A stretch of DNA of 64,000 nucleotides from the NCBI GenBank assembly GCA_029168955.1, contig JAPDOI010001919.1, positions 52,501 through 116,500 of the forward strand, read 5' to 3'. The DNA is from Aplectana chamaeleonis. Its lineage: Eukaryota > Nematoda > Chromadorea > Rhabditida > Cosmocercidae. Positions 1 through 11,280 of this stretch are shown here, piece after piece. The position numbers and the translations under genes were made by a program. Numbering within the stretch: the first letter of the stretch is position 1; every line of letters begins with the position of its first letter. A model generated the notes under the pieces. The model ran no database searches. It was given only the letters and a program-made list of their open reading frames with translations, and was not told the DNA's origin.

Positions 1-977
1 ATGGGGATTCGAAAAATACCGTTTTGTCTCCACTCGGCAAAGTATAAGCGAGAATGACTAAAGGTGGTTATAGCAATAATGGAAAGCGCTCAGGCCTCGT
101 GCCGCCCTTTCCATAATGGTGTCCGGGCCTCGCGCCCTTTATGACGTCTTACATATTATTCATATATTATTATCTCAGAAGTTTGAGAAGCTGGGAGAAA
201 GAGCTCCGTGCAAATTTTTACACAGTCCAATTACTGTGCTTATCTGGGCCAAATTCCGGTCCGCAATTGCGTCTCGGCACACTTTGCGGCCGCACGCTCC
301 CGAGTCAAAAGAGCTTCCAGCGCCACAGCCGCCGATCTGCTGACTCTAGGTGGGTTTTAGAAACAGGAAACTCAGAAAAATTGGAGAAAATTGTATAAAA
401 AAGCCACATCGATTCGGCTTTGGCGCTGGAAACCCGACTGACTCAAGCGCGTGCGGCCGCAAAGCGTGTCGAGACGCAATTGCGGACCGGAATTCGGCCC
501 AGATAAGCACAGTACTTCTGATCCTGAACCCTTAGTGATACAAAATTCTATTGCCGAAGGGGTGCCACCCGTTGGATAGTGATGGCAAAAACCCTGCGAT
601 TTGTCAGCTTGGCTTGGCAACGTCCTCCACCTCATCTCGCCTGAAGCCATGTAACCAGTCGAGTTGGGAAATGGAACTGTGATAGTTTGTGAGAAATTCT
701 ACGAGGAACTTATCTTTGATTTTTAATGGTGGTCGTACGTCTTAGTGTTTTTTCAAGACGGAGTTCAACGAATTTCAGCCTACAAGTTGTCTGAAAAGTG
801 AAAAGTTTTTTCACGAAATTTTTACGACCCCTCCCCCCGTTGTGTCATTTTTTACGACCCCCCGTTATGTCCCAATGGCAAGCTATCCACACCTGCTGGA
901 CCCTGCTCCTTGGGTCTAGTTGTTGTCGTCAACACAAACTCAGGTGGTCGTGGGTTGTAATGGAGCACAATAGGCTT
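1..977. other. Unassigned non-coding stretch
   Basis: No supportable gene. It contains an inverted pair built on the motif GGCCAAATTCCGGTCCGCAA (left about 247-266, opposite-strand copy about 481-500), so 240-510 is a small fold-back. C-runs of the type TTTACGACCCC occur at 825-866; the same motif recurs at 23-24 kb. A short dispersed motif, CTTGGGTCTAGTTGTTGTCG, at about 911-930 recurs at about 26181. Open frames here are short and overlap on both strands. Confidence 0.5.
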
Positions 978-1195
978 TCACTTCGACGATGATAGCGAGG
1001 GCAGCACGAGGGGACGAGCTGCTGCTCGAGCAGCACATTTTGCCTTTGTGCTACCCAAGTCCTCCATTCGTCAGTTGAGCTGCTGCTCTCCGTTTTGACC
1101 AGCGCAGTGTGGTAACTTTGCTCAAATTGGTTTATTTGTGCAGCTACAAGCACATTCATAATCAGATCGGAGAGTTCTTTCTTTTGAGCATGCAC
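978..1195 (+). repeat. Dispersed direct repeat, copy A
   Basis: This segment aligns by eye with 2690-2905 in the same orientation. Both carry GAGGGCAGCAC, a CTGCTCGAG-type palindromic stretch, a TCCATTCGTC motif, CAGCGCAGTGTG / CAGCACAGTGTG and an ATAATCA tail. The two copies are clearly diverged. No coding potential is consistent between copies, so this is a dispersed repeat and not a gene. Confidence 0.6.
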
Positions 1196-1546
1196 GTTTA
1201 GACTTCTGAATATCCATATGCCGACTAACTTCTCTTTTTTTTTTGAAGGCAGCGTTCACGATGATCATCCTCGTTGACTTTCCACAATGAAATGACAGGC
1301 GAGAAGGATCCTAGGCTCCAAGTGTCAAAAGAACGGTAGAAAACGAGCCAGGAGCGGCAAAATAACGGCTGCAAACAAGCGTTTTGGTGTCCCAGATCCG
1401 CCCCTGGGAATGAACAAATGAAGACTCTGATTACAGGAATGATCAAGTCAAGGAAGTTCTGATAAGTGAGCTGATCGCTTCATTGCACTGATAGGCATCA
1501 TCCCTCTAGCAGTCAATTCCTCCATGCTTAAAAATCAACGTAAACA

Positions 1547-1606
1547 CGCACACGCACACACGCTCACGCCCACGCACACGCACACGCACACGCATACGCA
1601 CACGGG
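1547..1606 (+). repeat. CACACG microsatellite
   Basis: Short tandem array of CACGCACA / CACACG-type hexamer steps immediately outside the left 930-bp inverted-repeat arm. It is absent beside the right arm, so it marks the end of homology. Confidence 0.8.
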
Positions 1607-2533
1607 CGGATTGAATGGGGCGGGGGCGGATTGAGGGATTGGTAGATTTTTTCTCGCTTATTCTGAAGATTTGAGATTCTGCGTTCTGCAAGGTTGCTAC
1701 ACACAGCGTCCGGACCATAATACCAAAATTTACCCACGAGCTTGGACTGTGCCTTTGAAACAGTTCAAAATCTCTCAATTTTTCTATTGGTTCCACACGA
1801 CAACCATCTTATGAGAATGACGAGTCATCATTTTTTCAGTATAATTCATCAGTCTTTAACCGAGCTGAATCACACACATTGCCACATTGCTCGCGAAGAA
1901 CTACTTTTCTCGAGTATGCCACCTGAAACCTAACGACAATCCTTTTTTCTAGAGATAGACGGCGTTTGATTTGATGATCCTTAAAGTACCAGTGGCCGTA
2001 TTCATGAAACTGCGGACGCAGGAATGGAGCGTAACCTTCCCGTACCCGACGTATGACCACCAGTTTTGTGCCTCTCTTGTCGAGATTTCAATAGTGGCGG
2101 CCCCCTCTTCGCCACATGTGAGAGTAGAGACAGGCATGAGTAGCCACCTGCAGAGACGGAGAGAGGACCGCCGTCTAGGAGGCTGCTGGGTCTCAGCTCC
2201 GCTATCAGTGCATTCCGGCGGGAACAGCATGCCTGACCTCGATTGTGCGGGTGTACGGGCAGAGCGCGCGCTGCCTGCCAGAGACGTGACATGCAGCCTC
2301 AATTCCCTCCGTTCACCCTCCAGGTGGTTAGAAACCCTCCTGTCTACCCGCCAGCTGGCGAGGAGCCTTCCCACCTTTCCGCCTACCTGCCGGGTACTAA
2401 GGAAGGTTCAACATCGGAAACCCGTCCAACGGCTGGTGGACTTTGTACCTTCCCGCATGGCTCCCAACGTTTCATGAATACGGGCACGAATTTTTTCGGA
2501 AGACTTGATGCAACGAAAATGTGAACTTTGCAT
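1604..2533 (+). repeat. Left arm of 930-bp near-identical inverted repeat
   Basis: Bases 1604-2533 are almost perfectly complementary to 5577-6507; only a handful of mismatches are visible (for example CCACATGTGAGAG here against CCACCTGTGAGAG on the complementary strand there). Homology starts at a GGGCGGATTGAATGGGGCG motif and stops abruptly at CTTTGCAT. The arm contains a complete copy of the 0.5-kb element with GTGGCCGTATTCATGAAAC termini. Near identity over 0.9 kb implies a recent duplication or ongoing gene conversion between arms. Confidence 0.9.
1992..2487 (+). mobile_element. 0.5-kb TIR element (GTGGCCGTATTCATGAAAC), copy 1
   Basis: The element starts GTGGCCGTATTCATGAAAC and ends with the near-complement GTTTCATGAATACGGGCAC. 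Related copies lie at 5623-6118 (inverted) and 10306-10823. The interior is GC-rich, with CAGAGACGGAGAG and CCCGACCTCGATTG-like blocks, and has no conserved reading frame among copies, so I treat it as a non-autonomous element. Open frames across it are artefacts of its GC-rich composition. Confidence 0.75.
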
Positions 2534-2689
2534 GTGAACCTTGCTATAGCACCAGACCTTTCGTAAACCGTAGAAATATCGGAAGTGACATTTATTGTGA
2601 AAACTGCCTTTAAACAATGTGTATAGAATTCGAGCAAACCAATCGGTCTTCATTCTGAACGACCATGAGGTTTTAATGGGGAACAATTG

Positions 2690-2905
2690 GCATTCAACTG
2701 CACGAGAACAAGGAGGGCAGCACAAGCGGACGAGCTCCTGCTCGAGGAGCACATGCTGCCCTCTTTCTCCATTCGTCTCCACAGCTGTTGTTCTCTGTTG
2801 TGGTCAGCACAGTGTGATAAGATTGCTCAAGGTGGTCTACTTGGGTAGCTACGAGTATAATCATAATCAGCATGAAGGGTTTTTGCTTCTAAGCGTGCAC
2901 ATGCC
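2690..2905 (+). repeat. Dispersed direct repeat, copy B
   Basis: Diverged second copy of the repeat at 978-1195, same orientation. It includes GAGGGCAGCAC, GACGAGCTCCTGCTCGAGGA (a near palindrome) and GTGATAAGATTGCTCAAGGTGG. No gene is supported here. Confidence 0.6.
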
Positions 2906-2977
2906 CTTCTCCCAAACATCTTGTATGTATAGGGTTAACACAACCAATCGATCTCCAGCCATATCACAACGAATACC

Positions 2978-3591
2978 TTAAAGGCAGCTTTCGCGCAAAA
3001 ACTGTATATTTTTTTCACAATTTTGTACAGGTAGGCTTATCAGGTTTTGATATACTGCAAAGAGGCCACCCAAAACACTCAAGATTCAAAGAAAAATTCG
3101 TTTGAAAATCTCGGAGCATTCAGCTTCCTTTTTTTCTCGTCCGTCCGGTGTGTCTTGTGTAATACACCAATCTCGGAAATTTTAACGTCTGAATCGGTTT
3201 AGCCTCTTAACCTTTTTGAGTTCCGCAATTCTTTTCGCCTTTCTGTCTTCGAAAGCTCTCTAAAATCAAGAAGCTTCCAATACACACGTCTGGACTCGAC
3301 GATCTTTCGGAATAAAGAAGTCCTTTTTCCGGCCGATCATCTAACACGGGGAACAGGACTTCTGCATATACTTTTAAAGTTCCGTGGCCTGTCGTGGTAC
3401 TTCTGTTCCTCGGGTCAGATGATCGACCAGGAAAAAGGCTTCTCAGACCACGGAGTAGTTTTCACGAGCTTATAACATTATGGATATTCGACATTGAGGT
3501 CTCAAGTTTCGCTATCTATCTCCATTTGGTTCAAGCATTAGATTGAAGAGAAAAATCTAAATGTGCTTTTCTTAGCGGACGCTGACTTTAA
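2978..3591 (+). mobile_element. TTAAAGGC-type MITE (614 bp)
   Basis: Left terminus TTAAAGGCAGCTTTCGCGCA and right terminus (opposite strand) CTTAAAGTCAGCGTCCGCTA form imperfect TIRs ending at TTAA. The interior is homologous, in opposite orientation, to 4222-4794. Shared blocks include AGGAATAAAGAAGTCC-like, GATCATCTAACACG, AGACCACGGAG and GAGGTCTCAAG. No coding sequence. TTAA at both ends suggests a TTAA target, as used by piggyBac-type elements; this is inference. Confidence 0.75.
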
Positions 3592-4221
3592 GGTACACAA
3601 CCGCTTGTTGTGTGCGGGGAGAGGGTGTGTGAGGAATCGGTGTTCTCACCGCGTCAGTTCTCTGAGGCGACGTATTGGGAATTATCCATGCCTTGCTCAA
3701 GGTGGTCTACTCTAAATCGTTTAAAAGCAGCAGAAACGCTCGAAAATGTTGTCGCGATAACTACGTTACTGGAGTCGTATGGCCCCTAGTAGACGGCTCG
3801 CGCCGTTGGAAACGTCAAAAACGCGTGGAAACTACTAAATTAGAGCGATGCAAGTCGAAAAATTTCGTCAACCCCGCCCAAGAGCTTCGTCAACCACGCC
3901 ACAAAATACGAACTCTTCCAGATTGATCGTTCAAATACTGTCACTTTGGCTGAGTTTGGATGCTTCCAACGGAGTGAGCGTTCTAGTACAGACTGTAAAA
4001 ATCTATCGGCTTCGCCATTTCAACCGTTTTGTCGGTAAGATTTGCTGTTTCAACCGCGCGCAGAGTTACTGGTCCACACTCACCCGGCAACAAAAACATA
4101 TGTTCTTCCTCCATTTCCATCCAGTTTTCGTTGGTTTTTTCGTTAGTTTTCCATACTAGCAGCTCCATTCACTCAATTTAGGTCTTTAAATCAATATTAC
4201 TTTTAGGCGTGTCTTCTGCCT
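3592..4221. other. Loop between two inverted MITEs, nothing identified
   Basis: No recognisable gene. Bases about 3735-3850 (GATAACTACGTTACTGGAGT, then CTCGCGCCGTTGGAA) align with 58940-59035 (AACAACGTTACTGGGAGTAA, then CTCACGCCGTTCTGA), so this is a low-copy dispersed repeat. The segment ends with GCCTTTAA immediately against the next MITE, which suggests another element end. Confidence 0.45.
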
Positions 4222-4794
4222 TTAAAGGCAGCGTTCGCGCAGAAAACCACATTTGGGTTTTTCTTCTCAATCCAATGTTTGAACGAAGTGGAGATAGTTA
4301 GCAAAGCTTGAGACCTCAATGTTGCGTATTGATAACGCTATAGGCTCCTGAAAACTGCTCCGTGGTCTGAAAAGGCGTTTTTCTGGTCGATCATCTAACA
4401 CGAGGAACAGAAGCGCCACGACAGACCACGGAAATCCAAAATTCTATATTCTTTATTCCGTGAGATCCTCGAGATCAGACTTGTGTATTGAAACCGTCCT
4501 GTTTTTAGAGAACTTTTGACAGCAGAAAGGCGAAAAGAATTGTGGAACCTAGAAAGTTAAAGGGGCTAAACCAATTTAGCCGTTCAAATTTCCGACATTT
4601 GTGCATTACACAAGACACACTGGACAGACGTGAAAAAAAAGGAAGCGGAATGCTTCTGGATTTTCGAATGAGCTTTTCTCAAAAACGTGACTGTTTTGGG
4701 TGGCCTTTTTGCGGTATATCAAAACCTGGTGGGTCCACCTTTACAAAATTGTAAAAAAATTGTTCACGGTTTTTTGCGCGTACGCTGCCTTTAA
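4222..4794 (-). mobile_element. TTAAAGGC-type MITE (573 bp), inverted copy
   Basis: Termini TTAAAGGCAGCGTTCGCGCA and, on the opposite strand, TTAAAGGCAGCGTACGCGCA are 18 of 20 identical, both ending in TTAA. The interior matches 2978-3591 in reverse orientation. The right-hand TTAA (4791-4794) is shared with the next MITE, so two elements abut at one TTAA. Confidence 0.8.
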
Positions 4795-5282
4795 AGGCGG
4801 AGTTCACGATAGAATCCCTTTTCTGTTTTTTCACCTATCTTCAAAACGGCCCCATTCTGATTCCAATGATGTCTCTAGAACCGTACAAGACCTTCTGGGA
4901 GCGAGGTTATGGTCCTTAAAAAATTGAGCTAGGGAAGCATGATGGACGAGTTGTCCGAGGCTTTTAACTTCCGTCTCTTGCAGCCAATGTATGCGAGCTG
5001 ACCTGAGTAAACAGAGAAGTTGAGAATAAAGGGAAGAACGAGGCTTTTGATCGGAAACCATCGCTCATCTCACGATCTCGAGTGTTCCATTGTTTACGTC
5101 GAGGGGCAAAAAGGGGCCGGACTTGCCCAAAGCGGCGGGTTCGCCTAATTTTCTAGGCCGTTTTGCGGCTGCTGTGTGGCTTTTGTCTCGTACCTTCGAC
5201 GCTGCTCTGCTTCTGAGGGCCACGAGAAGGGTTTTGTCTTGGAAAATACGAGGACGAAGTTTATCGTGAACAGTGTCTTTAA
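4791..5282 (+). mobile_element. TTAAAGGC-type MITE (492 bp), abutting its neighbour
   Basis: Begins TTAAAGGCGGAGTTCACGAT and ends, on the opposite strand, TTAAAGACACTGTTCACGAT. Its first TTAA is the last TTAA of the upstream MITE. The same right-end motif (GAACTTCATCGTGAACAAT) reappears at 32819-32837, next to the 407-bp MITE. No protein-coding potential is apparent. Confidence 0.75.
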
Positions 5283-5576
5283 AGTGTACTGTCACATATG
5301 GGAAAGCTTGCCAGAAGTTTGTGGAAAACTGTATACTACCAAATATGTTTTGGTGATTTTTTATCCTTCCCAATGAAATCCAGGAAGAATGTATTCAGGT
5401 GAGCTTTCGGATTGGATAAGCAAGGTGGGGCGTCGCAACATGAGGTCGATGGGAGGCGGACACGCGGAGTTTTCGGCATGGTCTGAGGAGTTTTCGAATT
5501 TTTATTACACTTCTCATTTCGGAGCGTGAGCGATTCACCTGTTCACCTGCGCGGCCACCTCAAACGTGGTAATCTT
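5283..5576. other. Short unassigned stretch
   Basis: Unique-looking AT-rich sequence between a MITE and the right 930-bp arm. No gene, TIR or tandem structure seen. Confidence 0.5.
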
Positions 5577-6507
5577 ATGCAAAGTTCACATTTTCGTTGC
5601 ATCAAGTCTTCCGAAAAAATTCGTGCCCGTATTCATGAAACGTTGGGAGCCATGCGGGAAGGTACAAAGTCCACCAGCCGTTGGACGGGTTTCCGATGTT
5701 GAACCTTCCTTAGTACCCGGCAGGTAGGCGGAAAGGTGGGAAGGCTCCTCGCCAGCTGGCGGGTAGACAGGAGGGTTTCTAACCACCTGGAGGGTGAACG
5801 GAGGGAATTGAGGCTGCATGTCACGTCTCTGGCAGGCAGCGCGCGCTCTGCCCGTGCACCCGCACAATCGAGGTCAGGCATGCTGTTCCCGCCGGAATGC
5901 ACTGATAGCGGAGCTGAGACCCAGCAGCCTCCTAGCCGGCGGTCCTCTCTCCGTCTCTGCAGGTGGCTACTCATGCCTGTCTCTACTCTCACAGGTGGCG
6001 AAGAGGGGGCCGCCACTATTGAAATCTCGACAAGAGAGGCACAAAACTGGTGGTCATACGTCGGGTACGGGAAGGTTACGCTCCATTCCTGCGTCCGCAG
6101 TTTCATGAATACGGCCACTGGTACTTTAAGGATCATCAAATCAAACGCCGTCTATCTCTAGAAAAAAAGGATTGTCGTTAGGTTTCAGGTGGCACACTCG
6201 AGAAAAGTAGTTCTTCGCGAGCAATGTGGCAATGTGTGTGATTCAGCTCGGTTAAAGACTGATGAATTATACTGAAAAAATGATGACTCGTCATTCTCAT
6301 AAGATGGTTGTCGTGTGGAACCAATAGAAAAATTGAGAGATTTTGAACTGTTTCAAAGGCACAGTCCAAGCTCGTGGGTAAATTTTGGTATTATGGTCCG
6401 GACGCTGTGTGTAGCAACCTTGCAGAACGCAGAATCTCAAATCTTCAGAATAAGCGAGAAAAAATCTACCAATCCCTCAATCCGCCCCCGCCCCATTCAA
6501 TCCGCCC
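5577..6507 (-). repeat. Right arm of 930-bp near-identical inverted repeat
   Basis: Reverse complement of 1604-2533 with only scattered mismatches. It ends in CCGCCCCCGCCCCATTCAAT followed by CCGCCC, matching the outer end of the left arm. The loop between the arms is about 3.04 kb. A transcript across both arms could fold into a long double-stranded RNA. Confidence 0.9.
5623..6118 (-). mobile_element. 0.5-kb TIR element (GTGGCCGTATTCATGAAAC), copy 2
   Basis: Inverted, nearly identical copy of 1992-2487, lying wholly inside the right inverted-repeat arm. Termini are GTGCCCGTATTCATGAAAC and GTTTCATGAATACGGCCAC. Confidence 0.75.
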
Positions 6508-9500
6508 CCAAGATCCGCATCCATTCGCTCCGCCCACTTCGGAGCTTTCGGTCTCAATAGGGACTAGGCGCGCCAAGGACTTTGATCAAAATCTACGTTC
6601 TTCTTTTTGTTATCGGTCTAGATTTATAGTGTGGTCCGCACCGGTGCGATACCTGCGAATAACGAGGAAAAACAGGCCCGTGACAACCCGTCCGCAAACT
6701 TCCTATAGTCTGAATTCACAACTTTTGGGGGGCCATAACTGCGTTCACAGCGGGGTTCTGAGCGATTCTGGAGACATCGTTGTCAGATTTGACAATAATT
6801 TGTGTTTTTTTAATCTGGAAGGTATGTGTCGAAAACTTTGAAAAATCACGCTCTTACTTTGAAATGCGTTTACATGAGTTAAAACTCTACTCGCGTTTTC
6901 ATGTAAAATACAATCGTTTTTGAATTGGGCAAGAGCTTGAATTTTTCAAATGCTTAGCGGCGATGGCTTGCGAAAAATTGAAAGAAATGGCGAATACCTT
7001 TCCTTCACGAAAAACAAAAAGCTCACAAAATTCAAGGCGGACAGTTCTCAAAATTTACTCTGCAAATAAATCAATAATTTTAAATTATGCTGAAAATGTT
7101 CACGACATTAATTTCGAAGAAAGCATTTTTATTGAATCATTGTTTTTTCGAAAGGAAGAAATTACAATTTATAGAGAGATCGCTAAATGATGGATGCTCT
7201 GATATTTGAAATTCCTTTGCCCTAGACATTCCTCTTAATCAGTGCGAATTTTAAGCGACTTAAGAATATTTCGGGAAAACTTTTCATTCTTGGAATGTGA
7301 TGATATAACTTTTTTCCCAGAGAAAGCCATAATTCGTCCTTAGAATCGAGGAAAATAGATTATCACGCCTATTTCGCATCTCTACAGTCACAAAACCAAG
7401 TGCAAATAGATTCTTGTTCAACGTATGGAAAAATTCTTGGTTAAGAACTGTTTTTGCAACACTCTTATTCACTACCGACAGAGGCCTGTGTTAAGCGGCC
7501 CTCGCAAACTCCTGCCAGGTACGAGGCGGTCTTAGGTGAGCATGAGACAGTCGGCAAAGCGAGCATCACTTCCGCGATTAGTGGCGAAGATCAGTGCACA
7601 TAATCAAGGATGGAACACCCGTTATGGATATCAATGAGACGATTATGGATGAGGAGCAGCAATTGGGGCCACAAGCAGGAGCAGCAGTTGGGGCGACTGT
7701 AGCAGCACGTAAGGCCACTATAGAGAAAAGCAATTGGGGCAGTAAGCGGAGCAAGACTACACAACGTGCTGCCCTGTGCAGCAGTTTAGAGAAAGAAAGG
7801 GGCTTACACCTCGACGAGTAACTGCGTTAGTAGTTCCCTTGTCCTGCCTTACTAATCCGCTAGTATCTGAGAACACGCCTCTATCACTACCAAGCTCAGA
7901 CCTGCGATCATCGGCAGTGGTTTTTATTGAAAAAGACATCAGATTTGAGAATGGGTTGTCAAAAACTTCCGGAAATTTTCTTCAGGCAAAAGTTTTTCTA
8001 AAGCATAGCGTAAATAGATAAAAACCACTTCTGATAATGGCAGGTCAAAGCATGGCAGTAATGGAGCCGTGTCGGTGTCGATGCCGGCAAACTGGACGCA
8101 AGGAGCCTTGCCCACTTAGATATTCTTCAAAACCATTTTTGACTGCTGAGGATGCGTGTCAATTCGTTTTCCAGAATAGTTCTCTTTCTAATTTTTACCA
8201 CGAATGTTCTTCATTGAAGGCGCATGGACGATGTTCATTGTGAAAAACGCTTCTAAATAACGTTCCTTCATATCAGTCACATATCCATAGTTTCCCAACA
8301 TTGAGAAATTTCAGAGCTATGGTGGGATTGAAGCTGTGGTATTTGAATCGCGTGAAAAATCCATCCTAGCGAGCGATTTTTGAGGCCTGCCGGGGCGAAT
8401 CACTCAGCCACAGTCAACATTTGTACAACTATTCTTACAAAAATTATCATTATATACCTTCGTATCACTTCATACCAACCGTTGGCTTCAATTCATCTCG
8501 CTTTTTTTGTAGGGACCGTTTCCCCTTACCTCCTCCCACTAGACGTCAGGGGTCTGGAAACTTTTTTAGAGATACATCACATATCGCGTCACAGTTTGAT
8601 AACGTTTGCCATTTTTTGGCTATTAATTCGCATTTGACTGAATGTTCCTCGGTGAGAAGCCGGGTCAAGAAATGCGGTACCCTTGGTGAAGTTCGCTGGA
8701 TATGCTTCTGTTCCCGAACTGGTGAAAAATTTTGTCTGATGGTTACTCCATTGCTGCATGTCTTGTTCGGAACGCAATAATCATTTACCAAATGACTTTT
8801 TTTGAAACACCGTGTACTTCGCCTCGAGTATTCAAATTAGCAGAGCAATTGCTCAAGCTCGTATATGTTTGATAATCGAGGGTGTTTGAAAACGTAAATT
8901 GCTGTTGCTCTGTTTAATTCATAGAGATCCCTCTGAAACTTCCAAACACAGGGTTAGCAAGAATGTGCACCTAAGACTATTAATTTCAGATACCTTTAGC
9001 AACGCTTGTTGCAGACAATCTCGCAAGTGCGGACTGCTTGAAAATGGACCCATTTGTTGCTAGTTTCATAGATCGAATGGGTGAGCAGCTCACACACATT
9101 CTATTTGGTCTTATTGTTATCGTATTTTTATCAGAATTTCGCAAATTTCTGCCTAAATGTTCTTGTCGTAGTTACCCTGTTAATGTCTTACCTTTGAGAA
9201 CAACTCAGGAATGAATTGATTGTGATACTTCGTAATCGCTTGCTGTTTTCATTTTGTATCCAATAAAAGAGAGTTCTCAGAGAATCATCCACTATATGAG
9301 AGTAAAGCAAATATCTGCAAAATCTGCTGATGAACTTATCCACGCACAGAGATCATTAGTGGCGGAACGAAGAATGCGCATCCCCCCACGTGCCAGTGGA
9401 TGCTGCCATGGATTTGTTGAGATTCAGACATTTTTGTTGCTTCAACTCATGAAGGGTGTAGGAATCGCTGCGTGAAAGAAAAAGTCTCCTATGCAAGAAA

Positions 9501-9683
9501 ACTCATCACTTAAAACGCAATCCAGATTCGAGTGTGTACTTCACGACTGAAAGAACTCTGAGAGAATAGGTAAGAAGTATCGGATACAGAAGTAAAAACG
9601 CTAGTCCTCTTAAAATCTAAAAAAACTCAACCGGATGCCAGCGAACGTTGTCTAAGACCGCAACCCTGTAGAGTTCGCGCAGT
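6508..9683. other. Long gene-poor stretch
   Basis: No gene I can support over 3.2 kb. 7590-7800 is a purine-rich block with degenerate AGGAGCAGCAATTGGGGC steps (GCAGCA / TTGGGGC repeated), a decayed low-complexity repeat. 7893-8000 is homologous to about 26248-26330 (CCTGCGATCATCGGCAGTGG / CCTGCAATCATCGGCAGTAG), a dispersed repeat. TTTTTTTGAAACACCGTGTA at about 8798-8817 resembles a mariner-type terminus, but I did not find its partner. Confidence 0.5.
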
Positions 9684-9810
9684 ATTTCTAGTCTGGTGAA
9701 TGGACGGGGCTGCGACGGTAGATCACCTCGCTCGAATCGAATTCCCATTCTCCAGTGAGGCCGCCAACACCGCACGGCCAGTCGCCTGGTTCATGAGTCA
9801 GACTAAATTG
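9684..9810 (-). repeat. 127-bp SINE/MITE-like repeat, copy 1
   Basis: Starts TCTAGTCTGGTGAATGGACG and ends GAGTCAGACTAAATTG, giving short terminal inverted repeats. Copies lie at 34037-34163 and, inverted, at about 55548-55665. On the minus strand the order TGGCCGTGCGGTG then a GATTCGAGCGAGG-type block loosely resembles Pol III A and B boxes, but the fit is weak. Function unknown. Confidence 0.65.
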
Positions 9811-10305
9811 AAAACGGAAACCATATCTGCGCCGGGCACCGCGCCACATACAGTCGGCGCGGATTGCAGTAATACTTTGCGTTCCCTATTGAAAGTTGGC
9901 GCAAACTTGGTGCCATTCGTTATAGCATACGTGCACCGAGCCTTTGCCAACCTTTAATGGGGAATGCTAAGTATTAGTGCGATCGGTGGGAGCGGTAGTA
10001 TGAGAGCACCATCGACCTAAAACCGACTACGATAGTGGACACTGCATCAGTCACGTCACTTGTCGCGGTGAGTCTGGTATTAATCTGATGAGGTTATCAT
10101 CAATGAGTATTCAGTTGGGGCTGCAAAAAATCAGGTGATAGAAGACGACATGGTAACAAAATGAAAAAATGAAGGTAAGGATGATGAAAGTACAATATAC
10201 ATTGTATACTATACAATGGCCTCGAAAGCAGGTAATTGGAGGACGAGATTTATCACATCTACGAGTTGACGACATGACAAGGCACTTTTGATGGTTGCAT
10301 GATCT
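9811..10305. other. Unassigned stretch with short dispersed motif
   Basis: Contains GTTGGCGCAAACTTGGTGCC at about 9896-9915, which recurs as GTTGGCGCAAACTCGGTGCC at about 14451-14470. No gene identified. Confidence 0.4.
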
Positions 10306-10823
10306 GTGGCCGTATTCATGAAACCGCGGGCGCGGGAAGGAGGCGTAACCTTCCTGTACCCGGTGCATGGCCACCACTTTTAGCCTCTTTTGTCAAAATT
10401 TCAGTAGTGGCGGCCCCTTCTTCGCCATCTGTCAGAGAAGAGACCGGAATGGGTAACCACCCGCAGAGACGGAGAGGAGACCGCCGGCTAGGAGGCTGCT
10501 CTGTCTCGGCTCCGCTATCAATGCATTCTGGCGGGCACAGCATGCCCGACCTCGATTGCGCGGGTGGACGGGCAGTGCTCTCGCTGTCTGCCATGCCATA
10601 TTGATCATTTTGTGAAACGTGAGATCGACGCAACAGGCAGCCGCAGCTTTCTCAGTCCACCCGCTAGGTGGCTAGGAACCCTCCTGTCTACCCGTCAGTT
10701 AGTTGGGAGCCTTCCTGCGTACCTGCCGGGTACTCAGGTAGGTGCAGGATCGGAAACTCGTCCATCAGCGTGTGGACTCTGGACCTTCTCGGGAGGCCCC
10801 CATTGTTTCATGAATACGGCCGC
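10306..10823 (+). mobile_element. 0.5-kb TIR element (GTGGCCGTATTCATGAAAC), copy 3
   Basis: Termini GTGGCCGTATTCATGAAAC and GTTTCATGAATACGGCCGC are near-perfect complements. The interior shares ordered blocks with 1992-2487 (GCAGAGACGGAGAG, CTCGGCTCCGCTATCA, GCATGCCCGACCTCGATTG, CTGCCGGGTACT) but is diverged and carries an extra block around 10600-10650. This is the oldest of the three copies by eye. No conserved ORF. Confidence 0.75.
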
Positions 10824-10998
10824 TGGAATGAAGTTCATGAATTAATCGAAAGAAAACAACTGCGAGACATATGGAGATCGAATACACGAGTTTAACCAAT
10901 CGAGCAGCAGAGGCTTGTTCATAATGTGCGCTAAACCGAGCCGTAATAGGTTATTCGAGGACCCCTCTGACCGCGAACTCTTCATCTTTCTTTTCAGT

Positions 10999-11099
10999 AC
11001 ACCAATCCCTAGTGCTATAGTATTTTCATTACTCAGACAACAAATCTTCAGCATTAGTTGTCTCAGCAAGAAAAATACTATAGCACTAGGGATTGGTGT
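10999..11099. repeat. 101-bp near-perfect hairpin
   Basis: ACACCAATCCCTAGTGCTAT plus eight further bases (10999-11026) is exactly complementary to 11072-11099. A second inner stem (GACAAC / GTTGTC) closes a small loop. The total length and terminal perfection fit a tiny palindromic MITE; a structured small-RNA precursor is an alternative that I cannot test here. Confidence 0.8.
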
Positions 11100-11280
11100 T
11101 CTAAAAACCAACCACACATAACGCTAGCTCCTTATCGAGGAATTCGGAATGTTTTTATAGTATGAACTAGACCTGGGCATTCAGCGCTAGGTTCGATTGA
11201 GTAAATAAATCGGGTAACGCCTTAAAAGAATCTTGAAGGGATGAATTCTGAATGAAAGTGCGATACCGTTCTGTCTGAAT

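Larger units (their letters stand above)
1243..2613 (+). mobile_element. TTAAAGGC-type MITE, apparently split by insertion
   Basis: The left end TTGAAGGCAGCGTTCACGAT and the right end (opposite strand TTTAAAGGCAGTTTTCACAA) look like the TIRs of the MITE family seen at 4791-5282. The 930-bp arm 1604-2533 lies between them. Removing it leaves about 440 bp, close to the 490-bp length of the 4791 copy. The pairing of these ends is inference. The 361-bp left flank and 80-bp right flank of the inserted arm are the MITE portions. Confidence 0.4.

Noticed and set aside
1949..2477. 141- and 168-codon frames on opposite strands
   Set aside because: Both lie in the GC-rich 0.5-kb TIR element, overlap each other, and are not preserved in the diverged copy at 10306-10823.
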